This document shows, piece after piece, positions 9,520 to 18,722 of a DNA stretch of 64,000 nucleotides. The translations under genes were made by a program, and so were the position numbers. Origin of the DNA: Streptomyces sp. P3 (GTDB lineage Bacteria > Actinomycetota > Actinomycetes > Streptomycetales > Streptomycetaceae); contig JAFEKX020000001.1 of assembly GCA_016893485.2 (NCBI GenBank), positions 8,945,501 through 9,009,500 of the forward strand. The letters are read 5' to 3'. Position 1 is the stretch's first letter. The number at the start of each line of letters is the position of its first letter. Below the pieces are notes generated by a model. That model was not told the DNA's origin. It worked only from the letters and a program-made list of their open reading frames with translations, and did not search any database.

Positions 9520-10961
9520 TCATTCGGCCGTCCGGCCGATCTGGACGTTCTCGAGGATTCCCGCCGCGTCGGGGACCAGGATGGCCATCGAGTAGTACGC
9601 GGTGACGAGGTAGCGGATGATCGCGGCCGAGTCGATGCCCATGAAGCGCACGTTCAGGCCGGGCTGGAACTCCTCGGGGATACCGGTCTGGAACAGCCCG
9701 ATGACACCCTGGTCGGCCTCCCCGGTGCGCAGCGCGATGATGCTGCTGGTGTGCTGCGGGGTGATCGGGATCTTGCTGCACGGGAAGAACGGCACACCCC
9801 GCCAGGCGGGGATCTCGTGCCCGTCGACGCTCGCCGTGCCGGGCACCAGACCACGCCTGTTGCACTGCCGGAAGAACGCCGAGATCGCCTTGGGATGGGC
9901 CAGGAAGAGCCGCGTCTTGCGCCGCATGGCGAGCAGTTCGTCGAGGTCGTCCGGGGTCGGCGGGCCGGTGAAGGTGCTGATGCGCTGGGTGTAGTCGACG
10001 CTGTGCAGCAGCCCGAACTCCCGGTTGTTGACCAGCTCCCACTCCTGCCGCTCACGGATCTCCTCGATGGTGAGCCGGAGTTGCTGCCGGGTCTGGTCCA
10101 TCGGGTCGTTGTAGAGGTCGGCGACCCGGGTGTGCACCCGCAGCACGGTCTGGGTGAGCGACAACTCGTACTCGCGCGGGGCGAGTTCGTAGTCCACGAA
10201 ACCGCCGGGCAGCGTCGGCTCGCCCACATGGCCGGCCTGCACCGGGACGTCGGCCTCGCCCTTGCGGTTCATCGGCAGCCGCTGCCGCGCGGCGTACGCC
10301 TCCAGATGGGCGGCCAACGACGGTACGCGGTCGGTGAATTCGGCCACCACGTCCCAGGGCAGCACCAGCAGGACGCCCGCGGTCTCGGCGCGCACCGAGC
10401 TCAGCCACAGCGGGTCGGACTGTCCGATCGCCTCGTCGCCCATCTGGTCGCCGTCGGTGACGACTCCGAGGACCTCCTCCTCGTCGTACTTGCCGGCGGT
10501 GTAGCGGGTGAAGCGGCCGTGCGCGACCAAGTAGGCCTCGGTGACGGGCTGTCCGGCCTCGAACAGGACCTGGCCGGCCCGCACCTCACGGACCCGGAAG
10601 CGGCCCGCGATCTCCTTCAGGACCTCCGCGTCGGCATATCCGCGCAGCACCGGCAGTTCGGTGAGCGTCCGGGGATGACCTTGATGTCGTCGGCGCCGTT
10701 CTGCTCGAACCGCACCCGGCCGCGGCCGACGCCGAGCTGGAGCCGCCGGTTGACCCGGTAGGCACCGCCCCGCACGTCCACCCAGGGCAGCATCTTCAGC
10801 AGCCATCGCGAGGTGATGGCCTGCATCTGCGGTTCGGACTTGGTCGTCGTGGCGAGCCGGCGGGCCGCCACGGTGCTGAGGCTGGTGAGCCGGCCGTTGC
10901 CGGGGTTCGCGGGGTCGGGTTCGTCGGTGGCGGGACCGGTGGCGCTTTCCGGAGTGGACAC
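9520..10961 (-). CDS. Family 2B encapsulin shell protein with cyclic nucleotide-binding domain
   Basis: First gene of the 2-methylisoborneol operon. In old annotations it is a cyclic nucleotide-binding protein. Family 2B encapsulins of this type are HK97-fold shell proteins with an inserted cNMP domain. The N-arm reads MQAITSRWLLKMLPWVDVRG. The cNMP domain spans roughly residues 95-215 (GQVLFEAGQPVTEAYLVAHG; GDQMGDEAIGQ). The C-terminal HK97-like part has WRGVPFFPCSKIPI, GVIGLFQTG and RFMGIDSAAIIRYLVTAYYS. GTG start 10961 has GGGAGG upstream. One frame break near 10673 (one missing C). It probably encapsulates the neighbouring synthase. Confidence 0.87.
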
Positions 10962-11052
10962 ATTCCCTCCCGGGAGGTGAACAGGGCTGAGCGCGTCGTC
11001 GGTGTGCAAGCCAAACAGTCCTGCCAACGACCGGTAACCGCGCGAGAGGGGC

Positions 11053-11079
11053 GGTTTCACGCCCCGGAGGGTGTAAACC
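11053..11079. promoter_or_regulatory. Imperfect inverted repeat upstream of the 2-methylisoborneol operon
   Basis: GGTTTCAC and GTGTAAACC arms surround GCCCCGGAGG, about 90-120 bp upstream of the shell-protein start. It could be an operator or promoter element of the operon. The arms are not perfectly matched, so support is weak. Confidence 0.3.
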
Positions 11080-11170
11080 CCGATCGAGGCGGGGAGCGGA
11101 ACAGATCCTTCCCGCGCCCCGGCGCACGGGACGCGCGAACACCTCACCCGCGTCAAGTTCCGCGCGCCGC

Positions 11171-12195
11171 CTACCCGTTGAGGTCGTTCACCAGCACCGC
11201 CGCCCCGTCGAAGCGGCCCGCCTTCAGGTCCGTCAGGGCGTCCGCGGCCCGCGAGAGCGGATACGTGTGGGTCGTCGCGCGCACGCCGTACCGGGCGGCC
11301 AGGCCGAGGAACTCCCGTGCGTCCTCACGGGTGTTGGAGGTGACGCTGCGCAATTCCCTCTCGTAGAACAGCTCGTGCTCGTAGTCCAGGGGCGGGGTGT
11401 CGCTCAGGTGGATGCCCGCGACCGCGAGGACCCCGCCCCGGTCCAGCGCCCGCAGCGCCACCGGCACCAGCTCGCCGGCCGGCGCGAACAGGATCGCGCT
11501 GTCCAGCGGCTCCGGCGGCGCCTCGTACGCGTCGCGCGCCGAGGCCGCCCCAGCTCCAGCGCGAGCCGCCGCGCGGCCTCGCCCCGGGTCAGCACATGCA
11601 CCGTGTCCCCCTCGGCGAGCGCCACCTGCGCGCAGAGATGGGCGCTGCCCCGAAGCCGTAGAGACCGAGCCGGCCGCCCGGTGGCAGGGCGGACCGGCGC
11701 AGCGCGCGGTAGCCGATGATCCCGGCGCAGAGCAGCGGCGCCAGGGCCACGTCGTCCAGGCCCGCGGGAGGCGGTGGGCGAACGCGGCCGGTGCGGTCGT
11801 GTACTCCGCGTAACCGCCGTCGGCGTCCCAGCCGGTGTACTCGGAGCGCGGACACAGGTTCTCGGCCCCGCGCAGGCAGTACGCGCACGTCCCGTCGGTA
11901 CGGCGCAGCCACGCGACGCCCACCCGGTCACCGACCGCGAAGCCGCTCACCCCGGCCCCGAACCCGGCCACCGTGCCGACGACCTCGTGCCCCGGCGTCA
12001 CCCCGGGGCGATGCACCGGCAGATCGCCCTCGGTGACATGGAGATCGGTGCGGCACACCCGCACGCGCGCACGTGCACGAGCAGTTCGTCGTCCCCAGGG
12101 ACGGGCACCGGCTTCTCCACCCACCGGAGAGCGCCCGCCTCGACGGGCCCCGGTTCGGTCACGGCCCACGCGCGCATCGTCGTCGCATCCGCCAT
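11171..12195 (-). CDS. Zinc-dependent alcohol dehydrogenase
   Basis: MDR-superfamily oxidoreductase of about 340 residues. The catalytic-zinc motif is in VTPGHEVVGTVAGFGAGVSG. The structural-zinc cysteines are in CAYCLRGAENLC. The C-terminal substrate/NAD domain contains GVLAVAGIHLSDTPPLDYEH and ends KAGRFDGAAVLVNDLNG. The start is ATG 12195 (MADATTMRAWAVTEPG). Frame breaks lie near 12065, 11765, 11640 and 11550. It stands alone between the 2-methylisoborneol operon and a divergent VOC gene. The substrate is unknown. Confidence 0.82.
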
Positions 12196-12297
12196 GCGTC
12201 CAGTGTGGAACGGAACGCGACGTTCGGCGCGCGCCCGCTCCCCGGGTGACTAGCGTGAGAATTCGGACAACCCGACCTATCGGAGAGGGCCGCGATC

Positions 12298-13091
12298 ATG
12301 GCCGTACAACCTGAGGGAACCCCTGTTGGGCCGACGCGATGTTCAGCGACGTGGAGGGGGCCAAGCGCTTCTACGGCGAGGTCCTCGGCTGGACCTTCGG
12401 CGACGCGTCGTCGGAGTACGGCAACTACACGCAGGCCTTCGTCGACGACAAGGCCGTCGCGGCCGTCGTACCACCGATGCCCGGGCAGGAGAGCCCGTCG
12501 CAGTGGTGCCTGTACCTCGCGTCACCGGACGCGGCGGCCACCGCCACGAAGATCCGCGAGAACGGCGGCCAGGTGCTGATGGAGCCGATGAAGGTCGGCG
12601 ACTTCGGCACGATGTGCCTGGCCAGCGAGCCCAGCGGCGCCGTCTTCGGCGTCTGGCAGGGCGGCGTCCACGAGGGCTTCGAGGCCGTGGCCGTGCCCGG
12701 CGCCTACGCCTGGGCCGAGGTCTTCACCCGCGAGCCCGAGAGGGCGGACCCGTTCTTCGCGGCCGTCTTCCCGTACGCGCAGAAGCAGATGGACGGCGGT
12801 GACATGGACTACCGGATGTACACCCTCGGCGACCAGCCGGTGCTGGGCCGGATGCAGATGGGCGAGGAGTTCCCGCCGGAGGTGCCGTCGTACGTCAACG
12901 TCTACTTCACCGTCCCCGACTGCGACGAGGCCGTCGCCAAGGCCACCGAGCTCGGCGGCATCGTGCGCTTCGGCCCGATGGACAGCCCCTTCGGGCGGTT
13001 CGCGGCCCTCAGCGATCCGCAGGGCGCCTCGTTCACGGTGATCGACGTGACCAGGACCCAGGGCGAGGTGCCCACCAGCACGGACGTCTAG
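12298..13091 (+). CDS. VOC (glyoxalase-like) protein with two repeats
   Basis: Two vicinal-oxygen-chelate modules. The first begins FSDVEGAKRFYGEVLGWTF and ends around SGAVFGVWQ. The second starts AYAWAEVFTREPERADPFFA and ends LSDPQGASFTVIDV. The true start is ATG 12298 (GGAGAGGG upstream). A missing C in the run near 12315 breaks the frame before the first domain. The length of about 264 residues suits a two-domain VOC protein. Such proteins include glyoxalases, dioxygenases and antibiotic-binding proteins. Nothing here decides which. Confidence 0.82.
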
Positions 13092-13104
13092 CCGAGGCGG
13101 TCAT

Positions 13105-13724
13105 TCACTTGCCGTCGGTCGCCCACCAGGCGGGAGCGCAGGCCACGGCCGCGTCGACCAGGTCCTCCTTCGTGACGGAGGGGTCGTCGAGCCAGGCCCT
13201 GATCGCTCCCGCGAAGCCGTGCGCCATGAACTGCGCGATCACCTGACGGTTGGCCTCGGGCAGCACCCCGTGATGGCCGGCGGCCAGGAAATCCAGCGTG
13301 TAGTCGCTGAAGTGGCGCACGAGCGCCTCGTACACCCGCTGTCCGCCGGGTCGGCGAGGGCGTGCCGGTATATCGGCAGGTACCGCTCGACGTGGTCGGC
13401 GACCTCCGCCGTGGCCAGCCGCAGCAGCCTGGGGGCCGAGTCGCCCTGTGCGCGGCGCGCGGCCTCCAGCCGGTGACCGCGCTCCAGGTCGGCGTGGAGC
13501 ACCTGGATCAGCAGGTCCAGCGGGGAGCTGTAGCGGTTGTAGAACGTGGCGCGCGTGACCCCGGCTAGGTCGGCCAGCTCACCGATCGTGATCTGCGAGA
13601 CGGGCCGCCGGCCGGCCAGCTCCACGATGGCCTCCTCGAAGGCCCGCGTCGTACGGGTGATGCGCGGGTCGATCCGGTCGCTCAGTGCTCTGCCCTCCCA
13701 GGGTTCCGCGTTGCACTCTGCCAT
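13105..13724 (-). CDS. TetR family regulator of the SnoaL/SDR/LtrA locus
   Basis: HTH at about residues 25-70 (QITIGELADLAGVTRATFYN). The C-terminal domain includes HVERYLPIYRHAL and ends DAAVACAPAWWATDGK. The start is ATG 13724; an ATG at 13745 is in frame but would overlap the operator. One frame break near 13345. It is divergent from the SnoaL-like gene. The 14-bp operator between them recurs in front of the SDR gene at 16427-16440, so this protein is likely an autorepressor that also controls SDR-LtrA. Confidence 0.85.
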
Positions 13725-13736
13725 GGTGAGTGATTT

Positions 13737-13750
13737 TATACACATGTCAA
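13737..13750. promoter_or_regulatory. TetR operator candidate, copy 1
   Basis: TATACACATGTCAA, a pseudo-palindrome of half-sites TATACA and TTGACA. It lies 13 bp upstream of the TetR start and 24 bp upstream of the SnoaL-like start. Its twin is TATACAAGTGTCAA on the minus strand at 16427-16440. Twelve of 14 positions match and the identity continues into flanking TAGT. Confidence 0.75.
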
Positions 13751-13773
13751 ATAGTGTGGCGAAAGGAACGGCC

Positions 13774-14240
13774 ATGGCCTCGCACACCGAGATCCCACCC
13801 GGGAGGCCGCCGACCGGCTGGCCATCCGCGAGCTGATCGACGCCTACGCGCACTGCGCGGACCGGCGCGACGCCAAGGGCCAGATGAGCCTGTTCACCGA
13901 GGACACCCGGTTCCTGGTGTTCATGGACGCCACGGCCGCCGAGCCGACGCAGACCCTGCGCGGGCGCGAGTCCCTGGCCCCGGTGTTCGACAACCTCACC
14001 ACCTACCGGGCGACCACCCACTTCAACGGCCAGAGCACCGTCACCCTGGACGGCGACCGGGCGACGGGCGAGAGCTACTGCCTGGCCCACCACATCGGCG
14101 TCGACGAGTCCGGGCAGCGCACCCTGATGATCGCCTCCATCCGCTACCTCGACCAGTTCACCAAGCAGGGCGGCGACTGGTACTTCGCCGAACGCCGTCT
14201 GATGGTCGACTGGACCGAGACGCGCCCCTCGACACCCTGA
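13774..14240 (+). CDS. SnoaL-like (NTF2-fold) polyketide cyclase/dehydratase family protein
   Basis: About 155 residues: AADRLAIRELIDAYAHCADR, MSLFTEDTRFLVFMDAT and YRATTHFNGQSTVTLDGDRA, ending WYFAERRLMVDWTETR. This is the usual SnoaL_4 pattern of a cone-shaped alpha+beta fold with a hydrophobic pocket. ATG 13774 follows AAAGGAACGG. A missing C near 13793 breaks the frame after residue 7. It is divergent from the TetR gene, with the operator between them. It may be a small-molecule isomerase or hydrolase; the substrate is unknown. Confidence 0.8.
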
Positions 14241-14242
14241 CG

Positions 14243-15455
14243 TCACACGGCCGGCGCCTCGTAGTGGGACACACGGTTGGCCACCGCGAGGCCCCAGGGG
14301 ATGCCGAGCAGCAGGACGAGCACCAGGCCGAGGACGAGCGGAGCGGGGCGCAGCGCGCCCACCCCCACGCACAGCACCGCCATGGCGACACAGGTGCGGG
14401 CCAGCGGCCGGTACAGCCCGGGCTCCTCGCTCCACACCCGCAGCGAGGTCGCGATCGCCATCGTCGCGCAGAGCACCACGGCCGCGCCCACGCAGAGCAC
14501 CCAGGACGTGGCGGCGGGCGTGCGGCCGGAGTGGGCGTGCTCGACGAGGCCCACCATCGCAGCGCCCATCGCGGCCACCGCGGCGGTGAGCGGCAGGTGG
14601 ACCATCATCCAGCGCATGGCGCCCGCCCGCGCGGGCCTCGGCAACCGGTGCCCCGCGAAGTCGAAGTACGTCCACCACGCGCCGAACCCGACCACCACGG
14701 CCACCATCCCCACGGCGAGGGTGAGCCCGTTGGTTGGCTCGTGGGCCAGCCCGTCGACCACCCCGGTCACGTTCTCGCCGAGCACGATGATGATGAACAG
14801 CCCGAACCGCTCCGTGAGTGCGTCGGTCACGCTGAACGCGACCACCCGCTCGGGAATGGCCCGCCCGAGCACGCCCACGAACCCGGCCAGGTAGACGACG
14901 GCCAGCACACCCCACGTCAGCACCCGGGCGTCCGCGGGCAGGGCGGCGCTCGCCGCCAGCACGACCGCGCACACCGCCGTCCCCGTCACGAACAGCTTGC
15001 TGGGGCGCCGGAACTCGGGAGTGTCACTGCGCGAGGCGAGCAGCCACAGCAGCGCCAGGACCGCGAACAGCACCCCCGCGTCCACCGCGAACGCGGCCCC
15101 GTGCTCGTCGCCCGCGCCGGGGATGAACGCGCCGAGGGGGACGAGCACGAGGATCTGCAACAGGAACATGCTCCGGCCGCGCGCGTCCTCGTGCCCGTGC
15201 AGTTCGTGATGCAGGCTGCCGTTCAGCCAGGCGATCCACACCAGCGCGAACACGGCCGCGAACAGCCCGAGTCCGCGCCAGTCCAGCTCCCCGGACAGAT
15301 GGTGCGCGGCCTGCGCGACCAACACGACCACGACCAGGTCGTAGAAGAGCTCGAGCGGTCCGACCACCCGCTCGCGGGGCTGCTCCCCGTGGGGGGCGCG
15401 GCGGTCGCCACAAGTGACGGCGCAGCAGGGCCCATTGCTCTTGTCGCGAGGTCAT
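14243..15455 (-). CDS. LtrA family (low temperature requirement A) membrane protein
   Basis: About 400 residues with ten or more hydrophobic helices. LtrA hallmarks are PLELFYDLVVVVLVAQAAHH near the N-terminus and ERFGLFIIIVLGENVTGVV in the middle. The start is ATG 15455 (MTSRQEQWALLRRH), with a frame break near 15395. It begins 17 nt after the SDR stop, so SDR and LtrA probably form one operon under the TetR operator at 16427-16440. The molecular function of the family is unknown. Confidence 0.85.
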
Positions 15456-15472
15456 GCGCGCAGCGTAGAGGG

Positions 15473-16401
15473 CTAGCGGACGAGATCTTCGGATACGGCC
15501 CAGAGGCGGGCCGCGTTCTCCCGGTCCAGGGCGTACGGGGCGACGCCGGCGACGGCACCGGCCCGCTCGGTGACCGGACGGGACTCGGCGCAGTCCTCGA
15601 AGTAGCGGCCGGTGACGCCCTGCACGGTCGGGAGGCGGCCAGCAGGACCGAGGTCGCGGCGCCCTGCTCTACCGACTTCTGCGGCGGCAGCGCGAGGTCG
15701 CCCGAGGCGATGAACGCGGCGACCTGGTCCATGTCCATGTGCCGGGCGAGCGATGTCTCACCGACGTTTCCCGGCATCAGCGCGTTGGCCGTGATCCCGT
15801 CGTCGGCCCAGCGCTCGGCGGCACCCACGGCGAACAGGGCGTTGGCCGTCTTGGACTGCGCGTACGAGGTCCACGGGTCGTAGGGGCGGAAGCGGTAGTC
15901 CAGGTCGTCGAAGACGACGGGGAGAAGAGGTGGCCGATGGAGCTGACCGAGACGACCCGCGCGCCGTCCGCCGCCGAGAGCGCCGGGTGAAGACCGGTGG
16001 CGAGGGCGAAGTGGCCCAGGTGGTTGACGCCGAACTGCCACTCCCGGCCCTCGGGGTGCGGGTGAGCTGAGGCGTGGCCATCACCCCGGCGTTGTTCACC
16101 AGGATGTGCAGCGGGCCTGCCAGGCCGCCGCGAACGCGGCGATCGTCGACCGGTCGGCCAGGTCGAGCCGCCCGACCGTCAACTGCCCCGATCCGGACGG
16201 CAGTTCCTTCTCCAGGCGCTCCGCGACCCGGGCACCCGCGTCGGTGTCCCGCACGGCGAGGGTGACGTCGGCGCCCGCCGCGGCGAGTGCCCGGGCCGTC
16301 TCCACCCCGATCCCGGAACTGGCCCCGGTCACCACGGCCCGGCGGCCGTGCAGGTCGACGCCGTCGATCACTTCGGTGGCGGTCGTGTCCGCACTGAACA
16401 T
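15473..16401 (-). CDS. Short-chain dehydrogenase/reductase
   Basis: Classical SDR of about 310 residues: cofactor loop VTGASSGIGVETARAL, NNAGVM motif, catalytic YxxxK in SYAQSKTANALF and GITANALMPGNVGETSL after it. The Arg in LAVRDT after beta-2 favours NADP(H). The start is ATG 16401. Frame breaks lie near 16115, 16060, 15920 and 15640. The operator 26 bp upstream matches that of the TetR gene at 13105. LtrA follows 17 nt downstream. Confidence 0.85.
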
Positions 16402-16426
16402 CTGGCATCCCCACAAGGTGGACTAA

Positions 16427-16440
16427 TTGACACTTGTATA
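16427..16440. promoter_or_regulatory. TetR operator candidate, copy 2
   Basis: On the minus strand this reads TATACAAGTGTCAA, followed by TTAGT. It differs from the copy at 13737-13750 only at the two central spacer bases. It is placed 26 bp upstream of the SDR start, where it would block that promoter. Confidence 0.72.
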
Positions 16441-16507
16441 TTAGCAGCCGGCTGTGCACACCGCCCGCTCGTCCGGGGCCGTGCGGGGCGTGCCGCACGG
16501 CCATGGC

Positions 16508-17202
16508 ATGATCGGGCGCATGCGTGAACGTGTGGTGGCCGCGTGCGACGGGGCTTCGAAGGGGAATCCCGGGCCGGCCGCCTGGGCCTGGGTCGTGTCG
16601 GACGACAAGGAGAGCCCGGCCCGCTGGGAGGCGGGCCCGCTCGGCAAGGCCACCAACAACGTCGCCGAACTCACCGCGCTGGAGCGCCTGTTGACGGCGA
16701 CCGCACCGGACGTACCGCTGGAGATCCGCATGGACTCGCAGTACGCCATGAAGGCGGTCACCACCTGGCTGCCCGGCTGGAAGCGCAACGGCTGGAAGAC
16801 CTCCGGCGGAAAGCCCGTCGCCAACCAGGAGCTGGTCGTCCGAATCGACGAACTCCTCGGCGGTCGCTCGGTCGAGTTCCGCTACGTCCCCGCCCACCAG
16901 GTCGACGGCGACCCGCTGAACGACTTCGCCGACCGCGCGGCCAGCCAGGCGGCCATCGTGCAGGAGCCCGCGGGCAGCGACCTCGGCTCCCCGGAACCGC
17001 CCCCTCGCCCGACACCCCGAAGAAGCCCGCCCGCGCGAGCGCGGCCAAGTCGGCCCGGAAGAGCGCGAGTTCGGCCGCCCGCACCATCAAGGCCAAGTTC
17101 CCCGGCCGCTGCCTCTGCGGTCGCGGGTACGCGGCGGGCGAGCCCATCAGCAAGAACGACAAGGGCTGGGGCCACCCGGAGTGCCGCACCGCCGAGGCGT
17201 AG
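16508..17202 (+). CDS. rnhA: Ribonuclease HI with a Cys-rich C-terminal extension
   Basis: RNase H fold with the active-site acidic residues in CDGASKGNPGPAAW, NNVAELTALERLL, RMDSQYAMKAV and LNDFADRAA. It degrades RNA in RNA-DNA hybrids. After the catalytic domain (about 150 residues) comes a Pro/Lys/Ala linker. Then there is a small cysteine/histidine module, FPGRCLCGRGYAAGE ... WGHPECRTAEA, which may bind metal or nucleic acid. ATG 16508 or 16520 is the start. A frame break lies near 17000, in the linker. Confidence 0.85.
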
Positions 17203-17233
17203 GCGCCCGGTCCGGGTCCGGCCGCGGTGAGAC

Positions 17234-17255
17234 CGGGTCCGCCGAAGCGGACCCG
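17234..17255. terminator. Hairpin terminator after RNase HI
   Basis: A 9-bp perfect stem (CGGGTCCGC / GCGGACCCG) with a CGAA loop starts 32 nt after the RNase HI stop. There is no U tract, as is common in Streptomyces. Confidence 0.6.
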
Positions 17256-17399
17256 CTCGCCTTCCCCGGTGCTTGCCCCCTTGGGGAGTCCGTCAACGAC
17301 GCGCCTCATCCACTCGGGTCGGGGTGGCTTCCGCATGCGCTCAGCCTGCTACTCTGCGATGCCAATTGACCACTTTGAGTAATCCCCAGGGGTGTGCGC

Positions 17400-18610
17400 G
17401 TGAAGGTCGCCTGTGTCGGAGGCGGGCCCGCCGGTCTGTATCTCTCGATCCTGCTGAAGCGTCAGGACCCGTCCCACGACATCACCGTCTACGAGCGCAA
17501 CCCCGAGGGCTCGACCTACGGCTGGGGCGTGACGTACTGGAGTGGGCTGCTCGACCAACTCCGGGAGTACGACCCGGAGTCGGCGCAGGCCATCGACGAG
17601 CACTCGGTGCGCTGGAGCGACGGCGTCGCCCGCGTCCGGGACCTGACGACCACCCAGCCGGGCGACGAGGGCCACGGCATCGGCCGCCACCGCCTCCTCA
17701 AGATCCTCGCCGAACGGGCCCGAACTCTGGGCGTACGGCTGGAGTTTGAGCACGACGTCACGGCGGACGACCTGCCCGACGCCGATCTGATCGTCGCCGC
17801 CGACGGCGTCAACAGCGCGCTGCGCTCCCGTCACGCCGACCACTTCGGCGCCGACCTCGCACCCGGCCGCAACCAGTACATCTGGCTCGGCACCAGCAAG
17901 GTCTTCGGCTCCTTCACCTTCGCCTTCGTCGAGACCGACCACGGCTGGATCTGGTGCTACGGCTACGCGTTCGGCCCCGAGGGCAGCACCTGCGTCATCG
18001 AGTGCGCCCCGAGACCTGGAGCGGCCTCGGCCTGGACACCGCGCCCGAGGCCGACGGGCTCGCCCTGCTGGAGAAGCTCTTCGCCGACCTCCTCGACGGC
18101 CACTCCCTGATCGGCCGGGCCTCCGCCGACGGCAGCGCCCAGTGGCTCAACTTCCGCACGCTGACCAACCGCACCTGGCACCGCGACAACCTCGTCCTGC
18201 TCGGCGACGCCGCCCACACCACCCACTACTCCATCGGCGCCGGCACCACCCTCGCCCTGGAGGACGCCATCGCGCTCGCCGACGCCCTGCGCGAGCACAC
18301 CGCACTGCCGCAGGCCCTCGCCGCCTACGAACAGCGCCGTAAAGCCGCCCTGCTGTCCATCCAGAGCGCGGCCCGCTACAGCGCCCAGTGGTACGAGAAC
18401 CTCCACCGCTACATCGACCTGCCCCCGCACCGCATGTTCGCCCTGCTCGGCCAGCGCCACTCGCCGCTGCTGCCGTACGTCCCACCGCAGGTGTACTACG
18501 GCATCGACAAGGCGGCGGGAAGCCTGGAGCCGCTGCGCCGGTTCAAGCGCTGGCTCGGGCCCAAGGTCGCGCGGACCGTCCACGCGCGGGCGCTCGCGAC
18601 CCGCAAGTAG
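17400..18610 (+). CDS. FAD-dependent aromatic monooxygenase (salicylyl-CoA 5-hydroxylase/anthraniloyl-CoA monooxygenase-like)
   Basis: Group A flavin monooxygenase of about 403 residues. It has the dinucleotide-binding GxGxxG in VACVGGGPAGLYLSILLKRQ. The DG motif is in DLIVAADGVNSALRSRH and the second FAD motif is NLVLLGDAAHTTHYSIGAG. The N-terminal sequence YERNPEGSTYGWGVTYW resembles the hydroxylase half of salicylyl-CoA and anthraniloyl-CoA monooxygenases, but the reductase half is absent. GTG 17400 or 17394 starts. A frame break lies near 18010. It stands alone upstream of the MFS operators. Confidence 0.82.
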
Positions 18611-18660
18611 CCGCCCGTCGGGAGCGAGCGGGCCTCCGCGAGCGCTCCAGGCGAGCTTGG

Positions 18661-18676
18661 GTGAATGGCTATTCAC
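18661..18676. promoter_or_regulatory. TetR operator candidate, MFS promoter, copy 1
   Basis: GTGAATGGCTATTCAC: perfect 6-bp arms GTGAAT/ATTCAC around GGCT. The second copy starts 24 bp downstream. Together they also form a larger inverted repeat around TAGATAAG. They lie 47-63 bp upstream of the MFS start. Confidence 0.75.
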
Positions 18677-18684
18677 TAGATAAG

Positions 18685-18700
18685 GTGAATAGCCATTCAC
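18685..18700. promoter_or_regulatory. TetR operator candidate, MFS promoter, copy 2
   Basis: GTGAATAGCCATTCAC, the reverse complement of copy 1 (identical arms, spacer AGCC against GGCT). It lies 22 bp upstream of the first MFS start codon (GTG 18723). The likely binder is the TetR protein encoded at the end of the same operon (20217-20805). Confidence 0.75.
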
Positions 18701-18722
18701 CTTCTTTATGTGCCAGCACTGA

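Noticed and set aside
8692..10761. A 689-codon plus-strand open frame across the 2-methylisoborneol operon
   Set aside because: It is the antisense shadow of the terpene synthase and shell genes; its composition is Val/Gly/Arg-rich with no domain, and the minus-strand proteins are recognisable.
13239..14972. A 577-codon minus-strand frame joining the LtrA region and TetR
   Set aside because: Only its last part is TetR; the rest is an out-of-frame reading over LtrA and SnoaL.
16427..16450. TTGACA at 16427 as a -35 box for RNase HI
   Set aside because: No -10 element lies 16-18 bp downstream; the sequence is better explained as the second half of the TetR operator.
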